A DNA stretch of 64,000 bases from Caballeronia sordidicola. GTDB lineage: Bacteria; Pseudomonadota; Gammaproteobacteria; Burkholderiales; Burkholderiaceae. Below the pieces are notes generated by a model that worked only from the letters and a program-made list of their open reading frames with translations, searched no databases and had not been told where the DNA came from. The stretch covers positions 1-64,000 of the forward strand of contig NZ_FCOC02000004.1 of assembly GCF_001544455.2 (NCBI RefSeq), given 5' to 3'. Shown piece by piece: positions 28,311-37,995 of this stretch (position 1 is its first letter; the number at the start of each line of letters is the position of its first letter). The position numbers and the translations under genes are program-made.

Positions 28311-29528
28311 ATGGACAGAACAGACGATATGAACATGGACGACAACCTCAACTTCGACACGCTCGCCGTGCGCGCGGGAACGCTGCGCAGCGACTTCAAC
28401 GAGCATTCGGAAGCGATATTCCTGACATCGAGTTTTGTGTTCGAAAGCGCCGCGCACGCCGCGGAGAGCTTCAAGAACGCGGAAGAGGCATATACCTACT
28501 CGCGCTTCACCAATCCAACCGTCGCAATGTTCCAGAAGCGCCTGGCCGCGCTCGAAGGCGGCGAGGCGTGCATGGCGACCGCGTCGGGAATGGCCGCGAT
28601 CATGTCGGTGGTGATGTGTTCCATGCAGCAGGGCGACCATCTGGTCAGTTCGAAAAGCCTGTTTGGATCGACGGTTGGCATGTTCTCGCAGATCTTCACC
28701 AAGTTCGGCATTACCACCACATTCGTCGATCCGACCAATCTCGATGAATGGCGCGCCGCCGTGCGGCCTGAAACGAAGATGTTTTTCCTTGAAACACCGT
28801 CGAATCCGTTGACGGAGATTGCGGACATCGAGGCAATCGGAAAGATTTCGAAGGAAGTGGGCGCGTTGTTCGTCGTCGATAACTGTTTTTGCAGTCCGGC
28901 GCTGCAGCAGCCCTTGAAACTCGGCGCGGACGTCGTGATGCATTCGGCCACCAAGTTTCTCGATGGCCAGGGCCGCGTGCTGGGCGGCGCGCTGGTCGGG
29001 TCGAAGCAGTTCATCATGGAAAAGGTGTTCCCGTTCGTGCGCAGCGCCGGGCCGACGTTGTCCGCGTTCAACGCGTGGGTGTTGCTGAAAGGCATGGAAA
29101 CGCTTTCCTTACGCGTCGAAAAGCAATCCGCGAATGCGCTGGAGATTGCGCGCTGGCTGGAAACGCATCCGGCTATCGAGCGTGTGTTTTATCCGGGGCT
29201 CGCGTCGCATCCGCAATATGCGATTGCTCAAAAGCAGCAGAAGGCGGGTGGCGCAATCGTGTCGTTCGAACTGAAGGGCGCGACCCGGGAAGAGCAGCGG
29301 GCGAACGCGTGGCGCGTGATCGACTCGACGAAGATCTGTTCGATCACCGGCAATCTCGGCGATACGCGCACGACGATCACGCATCCATCCACGACAACGC
29401 ATGGCCGATTGACGCCTGAGGTTCGGGAAGCGGCGGGGATTCGCGAGGGATTGATCCGGCTGGCGGTGGGCCTGGAGAATGCCGCGGATATCAAGGGAGA
29501 CCTGGAACGCGGCTTGAACGCGCGATAA
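28311..29528 (+). CDS. metZ: O-succinylhomoserine sulfhydrylase
   Basis: A 405-residue PLP enzyme of the Cys/Met-metabolism family that makes homocysteine directly from O-succinylhomoserine and sulfide. The PLP lysine lies in VVMHSATKFLDGQGRVLGGAL; YSRFTNPTVAMFQKRLAALEGGEA and ITGNLGDTRTTITHPSTTTH are family segments. Several starts are possible (ATG at 28302, 28311, 28329, 28335); I chose 28311 as a compromise, since conserved similarity begins only near NFDTLAVRAG. It lies behind a structured leader and terminator. Cystathionine gamma-synthase is the main alternative, made less likely by the MetZ-type sequence and context. Confidence 0.92.
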   Translation: MDRTDDMNMDDNLNFDTLAVRAGTLRSDFNEHSEAIFLTSSFVFESAAHAAESFKNAEEAYTYSRFTNPTVAMFQKRLAALEGGEACMATASGMAAIMSVVMCSMQQGDHLVSSKSLFGSTVGMFSQIFTKFGITTTFVDPTNLDEWRAAVRPETKMFFLETPSNPLTEIADIEAIGKISKEVGALFVVDNCFCSPALQQPLKLGADVVMHSATKFLDGQGRVLGGALVGSKQFIMEKVFPFVRSAGPTLSAFNAWVLLKGMETLSLRVEKQSANALEIARWLETHPAIERVFYPGLASHPQYAIAQKQQKAGGAIVSFELKGATREEQRANAWRVIDSTKICSITGNLGDTRTTITHPSTTTHGRLTPEVREAAGIREGLIRLAVGLENAADIKGDLERGLNAR

Positions 29529-29536
29529 AGCCGGCC

Positions 29537-29570
29537 GCGGGCGGCGAGGGTCTGACCGGCCGCCGCCCGC
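29537..29570. terminator. Hairpin between convergent metZ and FKBP genes
   Basis: A perfect 10-bp GC-rich inverted repeat (GCGGGCGGCG / CGCCGCCCGC) with a 14-nt loop lies between the two stop codons. T-runs are poor on both sides, so it is probably a weak bidirectional terminator. Confidence 0.55.
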
Positions 29571-29579
29571 GCTGGAAAA

Positions 29580-29921
29580 TCAAACGTCCAGCAATTCCAC
29601 ATCGAATACCAGCGTGGCATTCGGCGGAATCACCCCGCCTGCGCCACGAACGCCGTATCCGAGTTGCGGCGGAATCGTCAGCTTGCGCTTGCCGCCGACT
29701 TTCATTCCCTGCACGCCTTCATCCCAGCCCTTGATGACCATTCCGCCACCCAGCACGAACGCGAAAGGATCGTTGCGGTCATGGCTCGAGTCGAACTTCT
29801 GCCCGTCAGTCAGCCAGCCGGTGTAATGCACGCTGACCGTTTTTCCGGCGACGGCATCCGCGCCTTCACCCACAATCAGGTCTTCATATTTGAGGCCCGA
29901 ATCTGTCGTCACGATCGCCAT
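29580..29921 (-). CDS. FKBP-type peptidyl-prolyl cis-trans isomerase
   Basis: A 113-residue single-domain FKBP that speeds proline isomerisation in protein folding. Hallmarks are [18 protein letters not shown], the [20 protein letters not shown] active-site segment and [20 protein letters not shown]. No signal peptide is present, so it is probably cytoplasmic. The ribosome binding site AAGGAGAG is strong. It converges on metZ and diverges from the kinase-like gene. Confidence 0.95.
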   Translation of the reverse strand: MAIVTTDSGLKYEDLIVGEGADAVAGKTVSVHYTGWLTDGQKFDSSHDRNDPFAFVLGGGMVIKGWDEGVQGMKVGGKRKLTIPPQLGYGVRGAGGVIPPNATLVFDVELLDV

Positions 29922-30177
29922 GTAACTCTCCTTGTGTGTGCCGGCGGCGTCGCCAGCTAAAATCGAAACCCGTATTGTAGGGCTTTCGAGCTGGTCGTTA
30001 CATCGGGCGAAGCATGCACGGCATTTGCTCCATCTTCATGCTGATATCTTGAAAATAATTGCATGAGGCTGACTTTCCCTGAAGCGAGGCGCCTTCCGGT
30101 ACTCCCCTATAATGAGTGGGCATCTCGATAAAGCGGGCGAGCGCCTCGCCTCTATCAACGCTCAAGGATTTCCAATC

Positions 30178-31323
30178 GTGACAACGTCTTTTTCCGGCAC
30201 GGTCGAAACGGGGCGGGTTGCCCGTCCTGAAGCGCCGGTCGCGGGCATGGATGGCGTGCTCGTGCTGAATGCCGCGCAGCGCTGCCTCTCTGCCGATACC
30301 GTCCTCGCCCATCTGTTCGATCGCGACGCCCACGCGTTCGAAGGCCACGCGCTCACCGATATCCCGCTGCCCAAGCCATTGATCGCGGTGCTGGCCGAAG
30401 TCGCCGACGCAGCGCTCGCCGCCGGCAGCGTGCGGCGCGCGCGGGTATCGATTGAAGAGGGCGACGCGCCGGCCCGATTGCGCGCATTTGCCATCCTCGC
30501 ATTGCCCAATACGGATACGGTGACGCTGATCGTGTCGCCGTGCAGTCCGGAAACCTCCGCCTGCCAAACGCCGCAGAAGCAGGCGGACGAGCGTACCGCG
30601 CACTTGCGCGCCGAAGCGGCGTTGTTCATGCGCGATCACGTGCTGGGCATCGCGTCGCACGACCTGCGCGGACCGTTGAACGCGATCCATAGCTGGGGTT
30701 ACGTGCTCGAGCGCAAGGTCGACGCCGCCGATGCCGCAGCGCAACGCGCCCTCGGCGGGATTCGTTCGGGCGTCGAGCAACAGGTGAAGCTGATCGAGCA
30801 AACAATCGATACCACCCGCGCCGAAACCCGGACGCTCACGCTTGATCGCACCATATTCGCCTTGCGTCCGCTCGTCGAGCACGCGGCGAGCGACGCGCGC
30901 GCGGGTCTTGCCACGGCGCGCAAGGTGACGCTGCAGGTGGAATCGGCGCTGGCCGAAGAGCAGATGAGCGGCGATCAAGAACGCTTGGTGCAGGCGCTGT
31001 GGCTGATGCTCGCATTCGCCGCCGAGGGCAGCACGGCAGGCTCAACGGTTATCGCACAGGCGCGCGTGGAGGACGGCGCTTTCCAGGTGGCCGTCAGTTT
31101 CACCGCATCGGTGAAAGCGCTTACCGACCCCGACTTGCCCCACGCGCTCGAAGCATTTGCGCGCAAGCAGGCCACGCAGCCGCGGGAAGCGGCGCGCATT
31201 GCATGGGGACTGGCGCTCTGCAAGCGGGTAGCGGAGTCGCACGGCGGCACCTTCGAACACGACGACATAGCCGATAACGCCAACATCACGCTCAAGCTGC
31301 GCGTCCCGCTGAGCGGCACCTGA
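30178..31323 (+). CDS. Histidine kinase-like protein with degenerate ATP-binding domain
   Basis: A 381-residue protein with no membrane span. The N-terminal part (about 1-130) looks like a divergent sensor domain. A HisKA region carries a good H box, LGIASHDLRGPLNAI, with His at about 161. The following ATPase domain is abnormal: where the N box should read NLLxNA there is ALWLMLAFAAEG (about 273-284) with no asparagine, and no DxGxG box is seen; only the G2-like WGLALCKRVAESHGG (about 343-357) remains. GTG 30178 follows AAGGA; an upstream ATG at 30112 lies in a TATAAT-like sequence. No response regulator is adjacent. Autokinase activity is doubtful. Confidence 0.78.
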   Translation: MTTSFSGTVETGRVARPEAPVAGMDGVLVLNAAQRCLSADTVLAHLFDRDAHAFEGHALTDIPLPKPLIAVLAEVADAALAAGSVRRARVSIEEGDAPARLRAFAILALPNTDTVTLIVSPCSPETSACQTPQKQADERTAHLRAEAALFMRDHVLGIASHDLRGPLNAIHSWGYVLERKVDAADAAAQRALGGIRSGVEQQVKLIEQTIDTTRAETRTLTLDRTIFALRPLVEHAASDARAGLATARKVTLQVESALAEEQMSGDQERLVQALWLMLAFAAEGSTAGSTVIAQARVEDGAFQVAVSFTASVKALTDPDLPHALEAFARKQATQPREAARIAWGLALCKRVAESHGGTFEHDDIADNANITLKLRVPLSGT

Positions 31324-31383
31324 TTTAACTTTCGATCAGCTTGCGCCTCTATACTGGCGTTTTCTCTCGTGGAGCAGGTTGCT

Positions 31384-32790
31384 TTGAATCAGGTTGTCGC
31401 GCTAATTGGTGCCTTGCTGCTCGTCGCGTTGAACGGGTTTTTCGTCGCGGCCGAGTTCGGGCTCGTGAAGTTGCGCGCCACGCGCGTCCAGGCTATCGCG
31501 CGGTCGAACGGCTTGCCCGGGCGCCTGCTCGCGAAGGTTCACGGCAAACTCGACGCGTATTTGTCGGCGTGTCAGCTCGGCATCACGCTAGCATCGCTTG
31601 GGCTCGGCTGGCTGGGCGAGCCGGCGTTTGCCGCGTTGCTGCATCCGCTTTTCGCGCTGGCGGGTATTGAATCGGCGAAGCTGATCGATGCGGTCTCGTT
31701 GTTCTTCGCTTTCTCCTGCATTTCTTTTCTGCACATCGTGGTGGGCGAACTCGCGCCGAAATCGTGGGCGATCCGCCGCGCCGAACAGGTCGGCCTGTGG
31801 GTCGCCATGCCGCTCTACGGCTTCTATTGGGCGATGTATCCGTTCATCTGGGTGCTCAATTCAAGCGCGAACTTCGTGCTGCGCCTGTTCGGACTCGGCA
31901 CCGGACACGGCGGCGACGCGCATTATTCCACCGACGAACTCAAGCTGATCCTGCGCGGCCGGCGGCTGAGCGGCGCGTCGACCACGCCGGATACATTGGG
32001 TTTGCCGGGATCGAGCGCCGCGTCCAGCTATAACGCCGACGAATGGAACACCATTGCGCATTCGCTGGATTTCAGCCGCATGACGGTGTCCGACCTGATG
32101 CGCCCGAGTCACGAAATGATCGGCCTTCGCAACGACGTGTCCATGCGCGAAAACATGCAGGTGGTCGCGCGGCACCGCTTTAGCCGCTATCCGCTTTTCG
32201 CCGATGGCACCAGCGAGCGCGTCCTCGGCATGATCCATCTGAAAGACCTGCTGCTTGCACGCGATGGCGCCGGGCGCGGCCTTCTCCACGGCTTGACGCG
32301 TCACGACACCAAACAGGATTCGCTCGCGCGCCACGTGCGCCCGGTCCAGTACGTGGCGGGAAATCTGTCCGCGCTCGAATTGTTCCGGCGTTTTCGCAAG
32401 GGCGCACCGCATTTCGCCCTGGTTGGCCGCAAGGGTGAAAAGCCGCTAGGTTTTCTTACGCTCGACAATCTTCTGGGTGCGCTCGTCGGCCAGATTCACG
32501 ACGAATTCCGTCAGGGCGACGCCGACTGGTCGCGCATGGACGACGGCACGCTGATGGGCAAGGGCAGCTTGCCTGTGGTATCGCTTGAGCGGGCGTTGGG
32601 GATCGATATAGACGAAGGGCAGGCGGAATCGGTTGGCGGCCTCGTGATCAACGCGTTGGGCGATTTGCCAAGCGAAGGGCAGCGCGTGGGGTTCGACCAC
32701 TTCGATATCGTCGTGAAAAAAATGAACGGACCGCGCATCGTGCTCGTGCGCGTGTATCCGCATGAAGAGGTCGCGGAAGAAGCGCATTGA
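31384..32790 (+). CDS. CNNM/CorC-type transmembrane protein with CBS pair (hemolysin family)
   Basis: A membrane protein of about 468 residues. The N-terminal CNNM (DUF21) domain has hydrophobic spans near residues 1-25, 60-80, 95-120 and 125-150, with NGFFVAAEFGLVKLRATRV and GELAPKSWAIRRAE as signatures. A cytoplasmic CBS pair (VSDLMRPSHEMIGL, RYPLFADGTSERVLGMIHLK) and a C-terminal CorC_HlyC domain (ALGDLPSEGQRVGFDHFDIV) follow. Members are linked to magnesium/cobalt efflux or resistance. The start is uncertain: TTG 31384 has GGAG upstream at a good distance, while GTG 31369 lacks one. Confidence 0.88.
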   Translation: MNQVVALIGALLLVALNGFFVAAEFGLVKLRATRVQAIARSNGLPGRLLAKVHGKLDAYLSACQLGITLASLGLGWLGEPAFAALLHPLFALAGIESAKLIDAVSLFFAFSCISFLHIVVGELAPKSWAIRRAEQVGLWVAMPLYGFYWAMYPFIWVLNSSANFVLRLFGLGTGHGGDAHYSTDELKLILRGRRLSGASTTPDTLGLPGSSAASSYNADEWNTIAHSLDFSRMTVSDLMRPSHEMIGLRNDVSMRENMQVVARHRFSRYPLFADGTSERVLGMIHLKDLLLARDGAGRGLLHGLTRHDTKQDSLARHVRPVQYVAGNLSALELFRRFRKGAPHFALVGRKGEKPLGFLTLDNLLGALVGQIHDEFRQGDADWSRMDDGTLMGKGSLPVVSLERALGIDIDEGQAESVGGLVINALGDLPSEGQRVGFDHFDIVVKKMNGPRIVLVRVYPHEEVAEEAH

Positions 32791-32842
32791 TTCTTCCGCT
32801 CGGGACCGCTTGAGACCACTCGGGACCGCTTAAAACCCATCG

Positions 32843-35755
32843 CTAGACGCGCGGCACGCCTTCTTCCATCAGCAACGCCACAGGCATTGAAGCCAGCGCA
32901 TCGCGCATGAACAGGCGCTGGCCATCAGCCTTGGGCGCATTGGGACTCAACCAGTCGAACAATGCCCGCGACGCCAACGCTTCCGGCAATATGACCGCCG
33001 TGTCTTCCCAATGAGCGGCGTCGACCAGGGGTAGGCCGGAATCGTTTTCAGCCAGCAATGAATCGGCCAGGCGCGTTGCAATCACTACCGCGTAGGCGCT
33101 CCCCGCATGCCGCGCAAACGCGATCACGCTGTCCGCGTGCTCGCCTTCGACCTTCAGCGGTATGTACGATCCTTGCGCGAACAATGACTGCGCATGTGCG
33201 CGCAACGCAAGTGCGCGGCGCACGATACCCAGCTTCACGCGGCCGTCGCGCCAGTTCTGCAACTGCTCCGAGGGCGCGCCTTGCGCCTCGCCGTCGGCCA
33301 GCCACGCACGCCGTTGTTCGAAATCCACAGGCCGGCGATTGTCGGGGTCGACGAGACTGAAGTCCCATAGTTCGGTGCCCTGATAAAGATCCGGCACGCC
33401 GGGCGATGTCAGCCGCAACAAGGTCTGCTGGAAACTATTGATTGCGCCTGTGCGGGCAATCCGCGCGACGAACGCCGGAAGCTCGCCGAGAAAACCATCG
33501 CGGCGCTGGGGCGCGAGGATATCGAAGAGAAAATCGCGGCAGGCGTTTTCATACGCTTCGTCGGGCGCGAACCAACTGGTACGCAACTTGGCTTCGCGCA
33601 TGGCCTTCAGTTGCCATGCGCTTACGCGCTCGGCAAGTTCCTTGACGCCGGCTTCGTCGTCGGGGGACAGCGTCGGCGGCCAGCAGCCCACCAGCGTTTG
33701 ATACAGCATGGCTTCAGCGGCGGCGCCGGGCGCCCAGGCGGTCTTGTCGCCGTCCGCGTCGCCCAATATGCGTCTGTGCGGCGTGTTCAGCGTGGACCAG
33801 CTTTTTAACGTCGCGGCCCATTCGTCCGGGATTTCGCTCAACGCCGCGATCCGCGCGCGCACGTCTTCGCCGCGCTTGTGGTCGTGCGTGGCCGTGGTCA
33901 GCATGGCGTTCGGAAAGCGCGCGGCGCGTTCCTGATTGCCTTCGTGAAACAGATCGACCGACAAGGAAAACTCGCCCGGATCGGCGCCGACTTCGTTGCG
34001 CGAGATGAGCCGGCCGTATCGATAACACGCGGTGTCTTCAACGGCCTTCGCGGCGACCGGCGAGGTCAGTTGCGAAAACAGGGTTTGCGCGTTGCGTCGA
34101 TGTGAACCGCTCGAATTCGAGCCGCTGGCGCTGGCCGGCGGATTCTGGAATGCGCTCACCGGACGCTCGCGCCCGTTGCGGTCGAGAAGACGTTCGCGCG
34201 GCTTTTCTTCGACGGGTTCGTCGCCGCCCGGGCCGCCGAGCCATTGCGCGATCCGCTCGAGAATGGCATGGTCCGCCGGCGCCAACGCGGCCTTCGCGCC
34301 TTCGTAAGCCTGCGCGAAGAAGCGTTCGTCCTCGGCGCTGCGCTGTCCGCCGATGGGATAGATCCGGTACACAGGGAAGTGGACCACGAGTTCGGCCGCC
34401 ACCCGTTTCAGCGATGAAAATGTGAAGTCGCGCGTGGTCGGTGTGTCGCGTGCAATCCGGTGCAACGCGCGCGCCGCGCGGTCGAGTTCGGCGGAAAGGT
34501 TCTCCGCAAGGATCTTGCGCCGGGCGGCCTTGGCCTCGACGTCGAACTCGGCGGGGCGTCCTGACAACTCGGCCCAGTTTTGCGCCAGGGGTTGGGCGCC
34601 GCGCGGATCGTGCAGGAGCGCGCCGACGTCGTTCATGAAGTCGTAGCCGGTGGTGCCATCGATTTGCCAGTCGTCGCGCACGGGTTCGCCGCGCGCGAGA
34701 ATTTTCTCCACGACGAAATACGTGCGCGGTTGCTGCAGATTTTCAGGCCGCTGCGCCGCGAGTTCTTCAAGACGGTTGCGCAGGCGCTGGCAATATTCGC
34801 GCGGTTCGGCGAGGCCATCGACGTGATCGATGCGCACGCCGTCTATCAGCCCTTCGGTGAACAACCGGAAGATCAGCGCGTGCGACGCCTCGAACACTTC
34901 CGGGCGCTCCACGCGCATGCCGCCAAGCGTGCTGACGTCGAAAAAACGGCGCCAGTTCACTTCATCCGCCGCCGTGCGCCACCACGCGAGGCGGTAATGC
35001 TGGCGCTCGAGCAGGCGATGCAAACGGTCGCGTCCAGTCGGGTTGTCGCCGGAATGCGCGCGGATGGCGGTATCGATAGCCTTCTTGCCTTCTTCCGACG
35101 CAGTGAATTCCTTGAGCGCGGCGCGCGCTTCGTCGGCGCGCGGCTGATCGGCGGGTTGCGTCGAGAGGCCGGTGAAGCGCTGCGCCATTTCCGGCGCGTG
35201 TTCCTGCAGGATGGCCGCGTAGTCGAGCGGGCTGACCGGGAACGTGTTGCTGTAATACGTGATCTTGAAGCGGCCGTCTTCGGGGTCGAACGTGAGCTTG
35301 ATCTTGCCGCCCTGCAACTCCTCGCCATACGCCGCGCCCAGGAACGGCGCAAGCACCTTGCCGCGCAACGCGGGATCGGGCGAATGCCAGTCGACGTCGA
35401 AATACCGCGCGTGCGCCGCGTGGCGGCCCCATTCGAGTATGTCCATCCACCAGAGATTTTCGGAGCCGCCAACACCCATGTGATTCGGCACCACGTCCAC
35501 GATCAAACCCATTTCATGCGCGCGCAGCTTGTCGACAAGGCGCTTCAAGCCCTCTTCGCCGCCGAGTTCGGGGTTCACGCGCGTGTAGTCGACGGTGTCG
35601 TAGCCGTGCGTGGAACCGCTTGTGGCGGTCGTGATCGGCGACAGATACGCGTGGCTGATTCCGAGCGACGCCATGTAGTCGACCTGGCGCGCGGCGTCGT
35701 CGAAGGTGAAATCCTTGTGAAGCTGGAGGCGAAGCGTGGAGCGCGGGACGGTCAT
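32843..35755 (-). CDS. treY: Malto-oligosyltrehalose synthase
   Basis: A 970-residue GH13 enzyme that turns the reducing end of a maltodextrin into a trehalosyl unit, the substrate of TreZ. The N-terminus TLRLQLHKDFTFDDAARQVD and SHAYLSPITTATSGSTHGYD are TreY signatures. Catalytic residues are the nucleophile Asp310 in LIDGVRIDHVDGLAEP and the acid/base Glu350 in TYFVVEKIL. The ATG overlaps the malQ stop (ATGA), so it is translated from the treZ-malQ-treY message. It is the last gene of the glucan locus. Confidence 0.96.
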   Translation of the reverse strand: MTVPRSTLRLQLHKDFTFDDAARQVDYMASLGISHAYLSPITTATSGSTHGYDTVDYTRVNPELGGEEGLKRLVDKLRAHEMGLIVDVVPNHMGVGGSENLWWMDILEWGRHAAHARYFDVDWHSPDPALRGKVLAPFLGAAYGEELQGGKIKLTFDPEDGRFKITYYSNTFPVSPLDYAAILQEHAPEMAQRFTGLSTQPADQPRADEARAALKEFTASEEGKKAIDTAIRAHSGDNPTGRDRLHRLLERQHYRLAWWRTAADEVNWRRFFDVSTLGGMRVERPEVFEASHALIFRLFTEGLIDGVRIDHVDGLAEPREYCQRLRNRLEELAAQRPENLQQPRTYFVVEKILARGEPVRDDWQIDGTTGYDFMNDVGALLHDPRGAQPLAQNWAELSGRPAEFDVEAKAARRKILAENLSAELDRAARALHRIARDTPTTRDFTFSSLKRVAAELVVHFPVYRIYPIGGQRSAEDERFFAQAYEGAKAALAPADHAILERIAQWLGGPGGDEPVEEKPRERLLDRNGRERPVSAFQNPPASASGSNSSGSHRRNAQTLFSQLTSPVAAKAVEDTACYRYGRLISRNEVGADPGEFSLSVDLFHEGNQERAARFPNAMLTTATHDHKRGEDVRARIAALSEIPDEWAATLKSWSTLNTPHRRILGDADGDKTAWAPGAAAEAMLYQTLVGCWPPTLSPDDEAGVKELAERVSAWQLKAMREAKLRTSWFAPDEAYENACRDFLFDILAPQRRDGFLGELPAFVARIARTGAINSFQQTLLRLTSPGVPDLYQGTELWDFSLVDPDNRRPVDFEQRRAWLADGEAQGAPSEQLQNWRDGRVKLGIVRRALALRAHAQSLFAQGSYIPLKVEGEHADSVIAFARHAGSAYAVVIATRLADSLLAENDSGLPLVDAAHWEDTAVILPEALASRALFDWLSPNAPKADGQRLFMRDALASMPVALLMEEGVPRV

Positions 35756-37995
35756 GGTGTTCGGTCAGTGGGTGATGCGTTAAGCGCGGCGTCATGCGCG
35801 GCCGCCTTCGTCTGGCTGGATTTCTGCCGGGCTTGATCGATGGCGAGCAAACGGTCGACGAACGAATCGTCATCGAACAGTTCGGATACGGGTACAGCCA
35901 GTCTCCGGCGCCAGTTCGGATGCTCGTCGATGGAACCGGGCAGGTTCGGCATTTCGGCGAGCGCGAGCAGGTCTTCCAGCGGATAGGTGACGAGCGGCGC
36001 GGGCGTGGACGCCACGAACGCGAGCGCTTCGTCAACCGGCGCGGTCTGCGGGGAGATATCGGCGGGAACGTCGACATCCGGCGCGGCCACTCCAGCTTCC
36101 TGGAAAGCAGTCCATAGCAATTCACGATCCTCGCCGCGTTCTGCCTGCGCCACTTCAACGGCGTCGCGGCCGTCCGCGCGTACGGCGGTCTGGCCAATCT
36201 TCGAACGCCAGACAATGTCTTCGCCGATCCACCAGCCGGTGACAGTCGGCAGGTCGTGCGTGGTCGTGGTCGCGGCGACACCGTGATCCCAGTCGGCGGG
36301 CGCCTTGAAACCCGGGCCGTCTTCGGCACGTTCGAACCACAGCACGCGAATGCCGAGCAGACCGTGTTCCTGCAAGCGCTCGCGAAAACCCGGCGGAACC
36401 GTGCCGAGATCTTCGCCAATCACGATCGCCTTGTGACGCCACGATTCGAGCGCGATCAGACGCAGCAGGTCTTCGAGCGGGTATCGGAGATACGCGCCAT
36501 TTTTTGCGCTCTCGCCGTCGGGCACGAGCCACAGGCGGCGCAGCCCGAGAATATGATCGATACGAATCCCGCCCGCGAGCGTGAACGCCGCCCGCAGCAT
36601 ATCGATAAACGCCTTGAAGCCCTGCGTGCGCATGGCGCGCGGGGAGAACGTGGTGAGTCCCCACGACTGCCCTTTCTGGTTGAACAGATCGGGCGGTGCG
36701 CCGACTGACACGCCTTGCAGCATTTCATCACGATACGACCATGCATGGCTGCCCGCGCTGTCGCACCCAACGGCCAGATCCGCGATCAGGCCAAGTGCCA
36801 TGCCGGAATCGCGCGCCACGTGTTGCGCGTGTGACAAGCCTTTTGCGGCGAGCCATTGCGCGAAGAGGAAGAAGTCGACCTCGTCCCGGTGCGCGGCGGC
36901 AAATTCAGCGACGGCGTTGCTGCGTGGATTGTTGAGATCGCCCGACCAGTTGCGCCAGTGGCCCTCGCCGGATTCCTTCAGTTGCGCGGCCTGCAGCGCT
37001 TCGAAACGCGCGTGATCTTCCAGCGCGCGGCCGCCGTGCTTGACGAACTTCGCGAAGTCGTCATGCAATGTGTCATTGCCCGGCGCGTTGAACTGGGCGA
37101 ACAGCGCACGCAACACCGCCAGCTTGGCCGTCACCGCGCGCGGCCAGTCGACGAGCTGCAGCGCTTCGAGTTCGGCGAGTTCATCGGCGACACCGGCTGC
37201 CTCAATAGCCGCCTGGGCCGCTTGGGCACCCATCACAGCAGCCGGATCGATATGCGCAATGTTCAGGAACAGGCGCGACGACGGCGAATACGGGCTGAAC
37301 TTGTTCGGCTCGGCGCTGAACATGGCGTGCATCGGGCTGATGGCGACCGCGTGGCTGCCGCGCTGCGCGCTCTCGGCGGCGAGCGTGGCGAGCGCCGTGT
37401 AGTCGCCGACACCGCCGTCGCCCGTGCGCCGCAAGCCGTAGACTTGCGCGGCTACGCCCCACATTGGCGGCGCTTTTTTCGCGTTGGATTCGATCGCGCG
37501 CCAGGCGTCGTCGATGGTATAGCAGCGTGGCGGCGCGACCGCGAGCGTCGTGCGCTGCTCGTTGATCACGAGCGTGTGATAACCGGGCTCGGAAATCGGC
37601 GACAGCAACGCGGTCTGGCCGCGAGGCGATGTGAACCTTCCATCGATCACGGCCCCGCTTTCCAGTTCTATCCGATACCGCGCGCCCGTCTTCACGGCAG
37701 CGACTGGCAGCGCGATGGCGCCGTCAATTTCAGCCGTCATCAGCGGCGGCAGCTTGCGGCCGGTCAATTCGGCGTCGAGCGTGGCGGTGCTTTGCTTGAG
37801 CTGGCTTGCGTCGCTACATGGAAGCCCGAGCCGTTCCAGCAGCACGGTCAGCGTTTCTTCCGGAACGCGCTGCGTTTGCTTGTGGGCGTCCTGCCATTCG
37901 ACTTCGAAGCCGGCCTTGATGGCGAGCGCCTCGACTGGCGTGGGCGGCGTTTGCGGTGTCTGGCCGGCCGTGGCCGGCGGTGTGGTCGTGCTCAC
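35752..37995 (-). CDS. malQ: 4-alpha-glucanotransferase
   Basis: A 747-residue GH77 amylomaltase that shuffles maltodextrin segments between chains. After an N-terminal extension, the GH77 core has AISPMHAMFSAEP, GLIADLAVGCDSAGSHAW, the nucleophile segment GGIRIDHILGLRRLW, the acid/base in IVIGEDLGTVPPGFRE and TTHDLPTVTGWWIG. The start is GTG 37995, which overlaps the treZ stop as GTGA and follows GGGGA; an upstream ATG at 38070 would overlap treZ heavily. Placement between treZ and treY suggests that it adjusts chain length of dextrins for trehalose release. Confidence 0.95.
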   Translation of the reverse strand: MSTTTPPATAGQTPQTPPTPVEALAIKAGFEVEWQDAHKQTQRVPEETLTVLLERLGLPCSDASQLKQSTATLDAELTGRKLPPLMTAEIDGAIALPVAAVKTGARYRIELESGAVIDGRFTSPRGQTALLSPISEPGYHTLVINEQRTTLAVAPPRCYTIDDAWRAIESNAKKAPPMWGVAAQVYGLRRTGDGGVGDYTALATLAAESAQRGSHAVAISPMHAMFSAEPNKFSPYSPSSRLFLNIAHIDPAAVMGAQAAQAAIEAAGVADELAELEALQLVDWPRAVTAKLAVLRALFAQFNAPGNDTLHDDFAKFVKHGGRALEDHARFEALQAAQLKESGEGHWRNWSGDLNNPRSNAVAEFAAAHRDEVDFFLFAQWLAAKGLSHAQHVARDSGMALGLIADLAVGCDSAGSHAWSYRDEMLQGVSVGAPPDLFNQKGQSWGLTTFSPRAMRTQGFKAFIDMLRAAFTLAGGIRIDHILGLRRLWLVPDGESAKNGAYLRYPLEDLLRLIALESWRHKAIVIGEDLGTVPPGFRERLQEHGLLGIRVLWFERAEDGPGFKAPADWDHGVAATTTTHDLPTVTGWWIGEDIVWRSKIGQTAVRADGRDAVEVAQAERGEDRELLWTAFQEAGVAAPDVDVPADISPQTAPVDEALAFVASTPAPLVTYPLEDLLALAEMPNLPGSIDEHPNWRRRLAVPVSELFDDDSFVDRLLAIDQARQKSSQTKAAAHDAALNASPTDRTP

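Noticed and set aside
30108-30113. TATAAT sequence before the kinase-like gene as a promoter
   Set aside because: No acceptable -35 box lies 16-18 bp upstream; the match alone is not enough to call a promoter.
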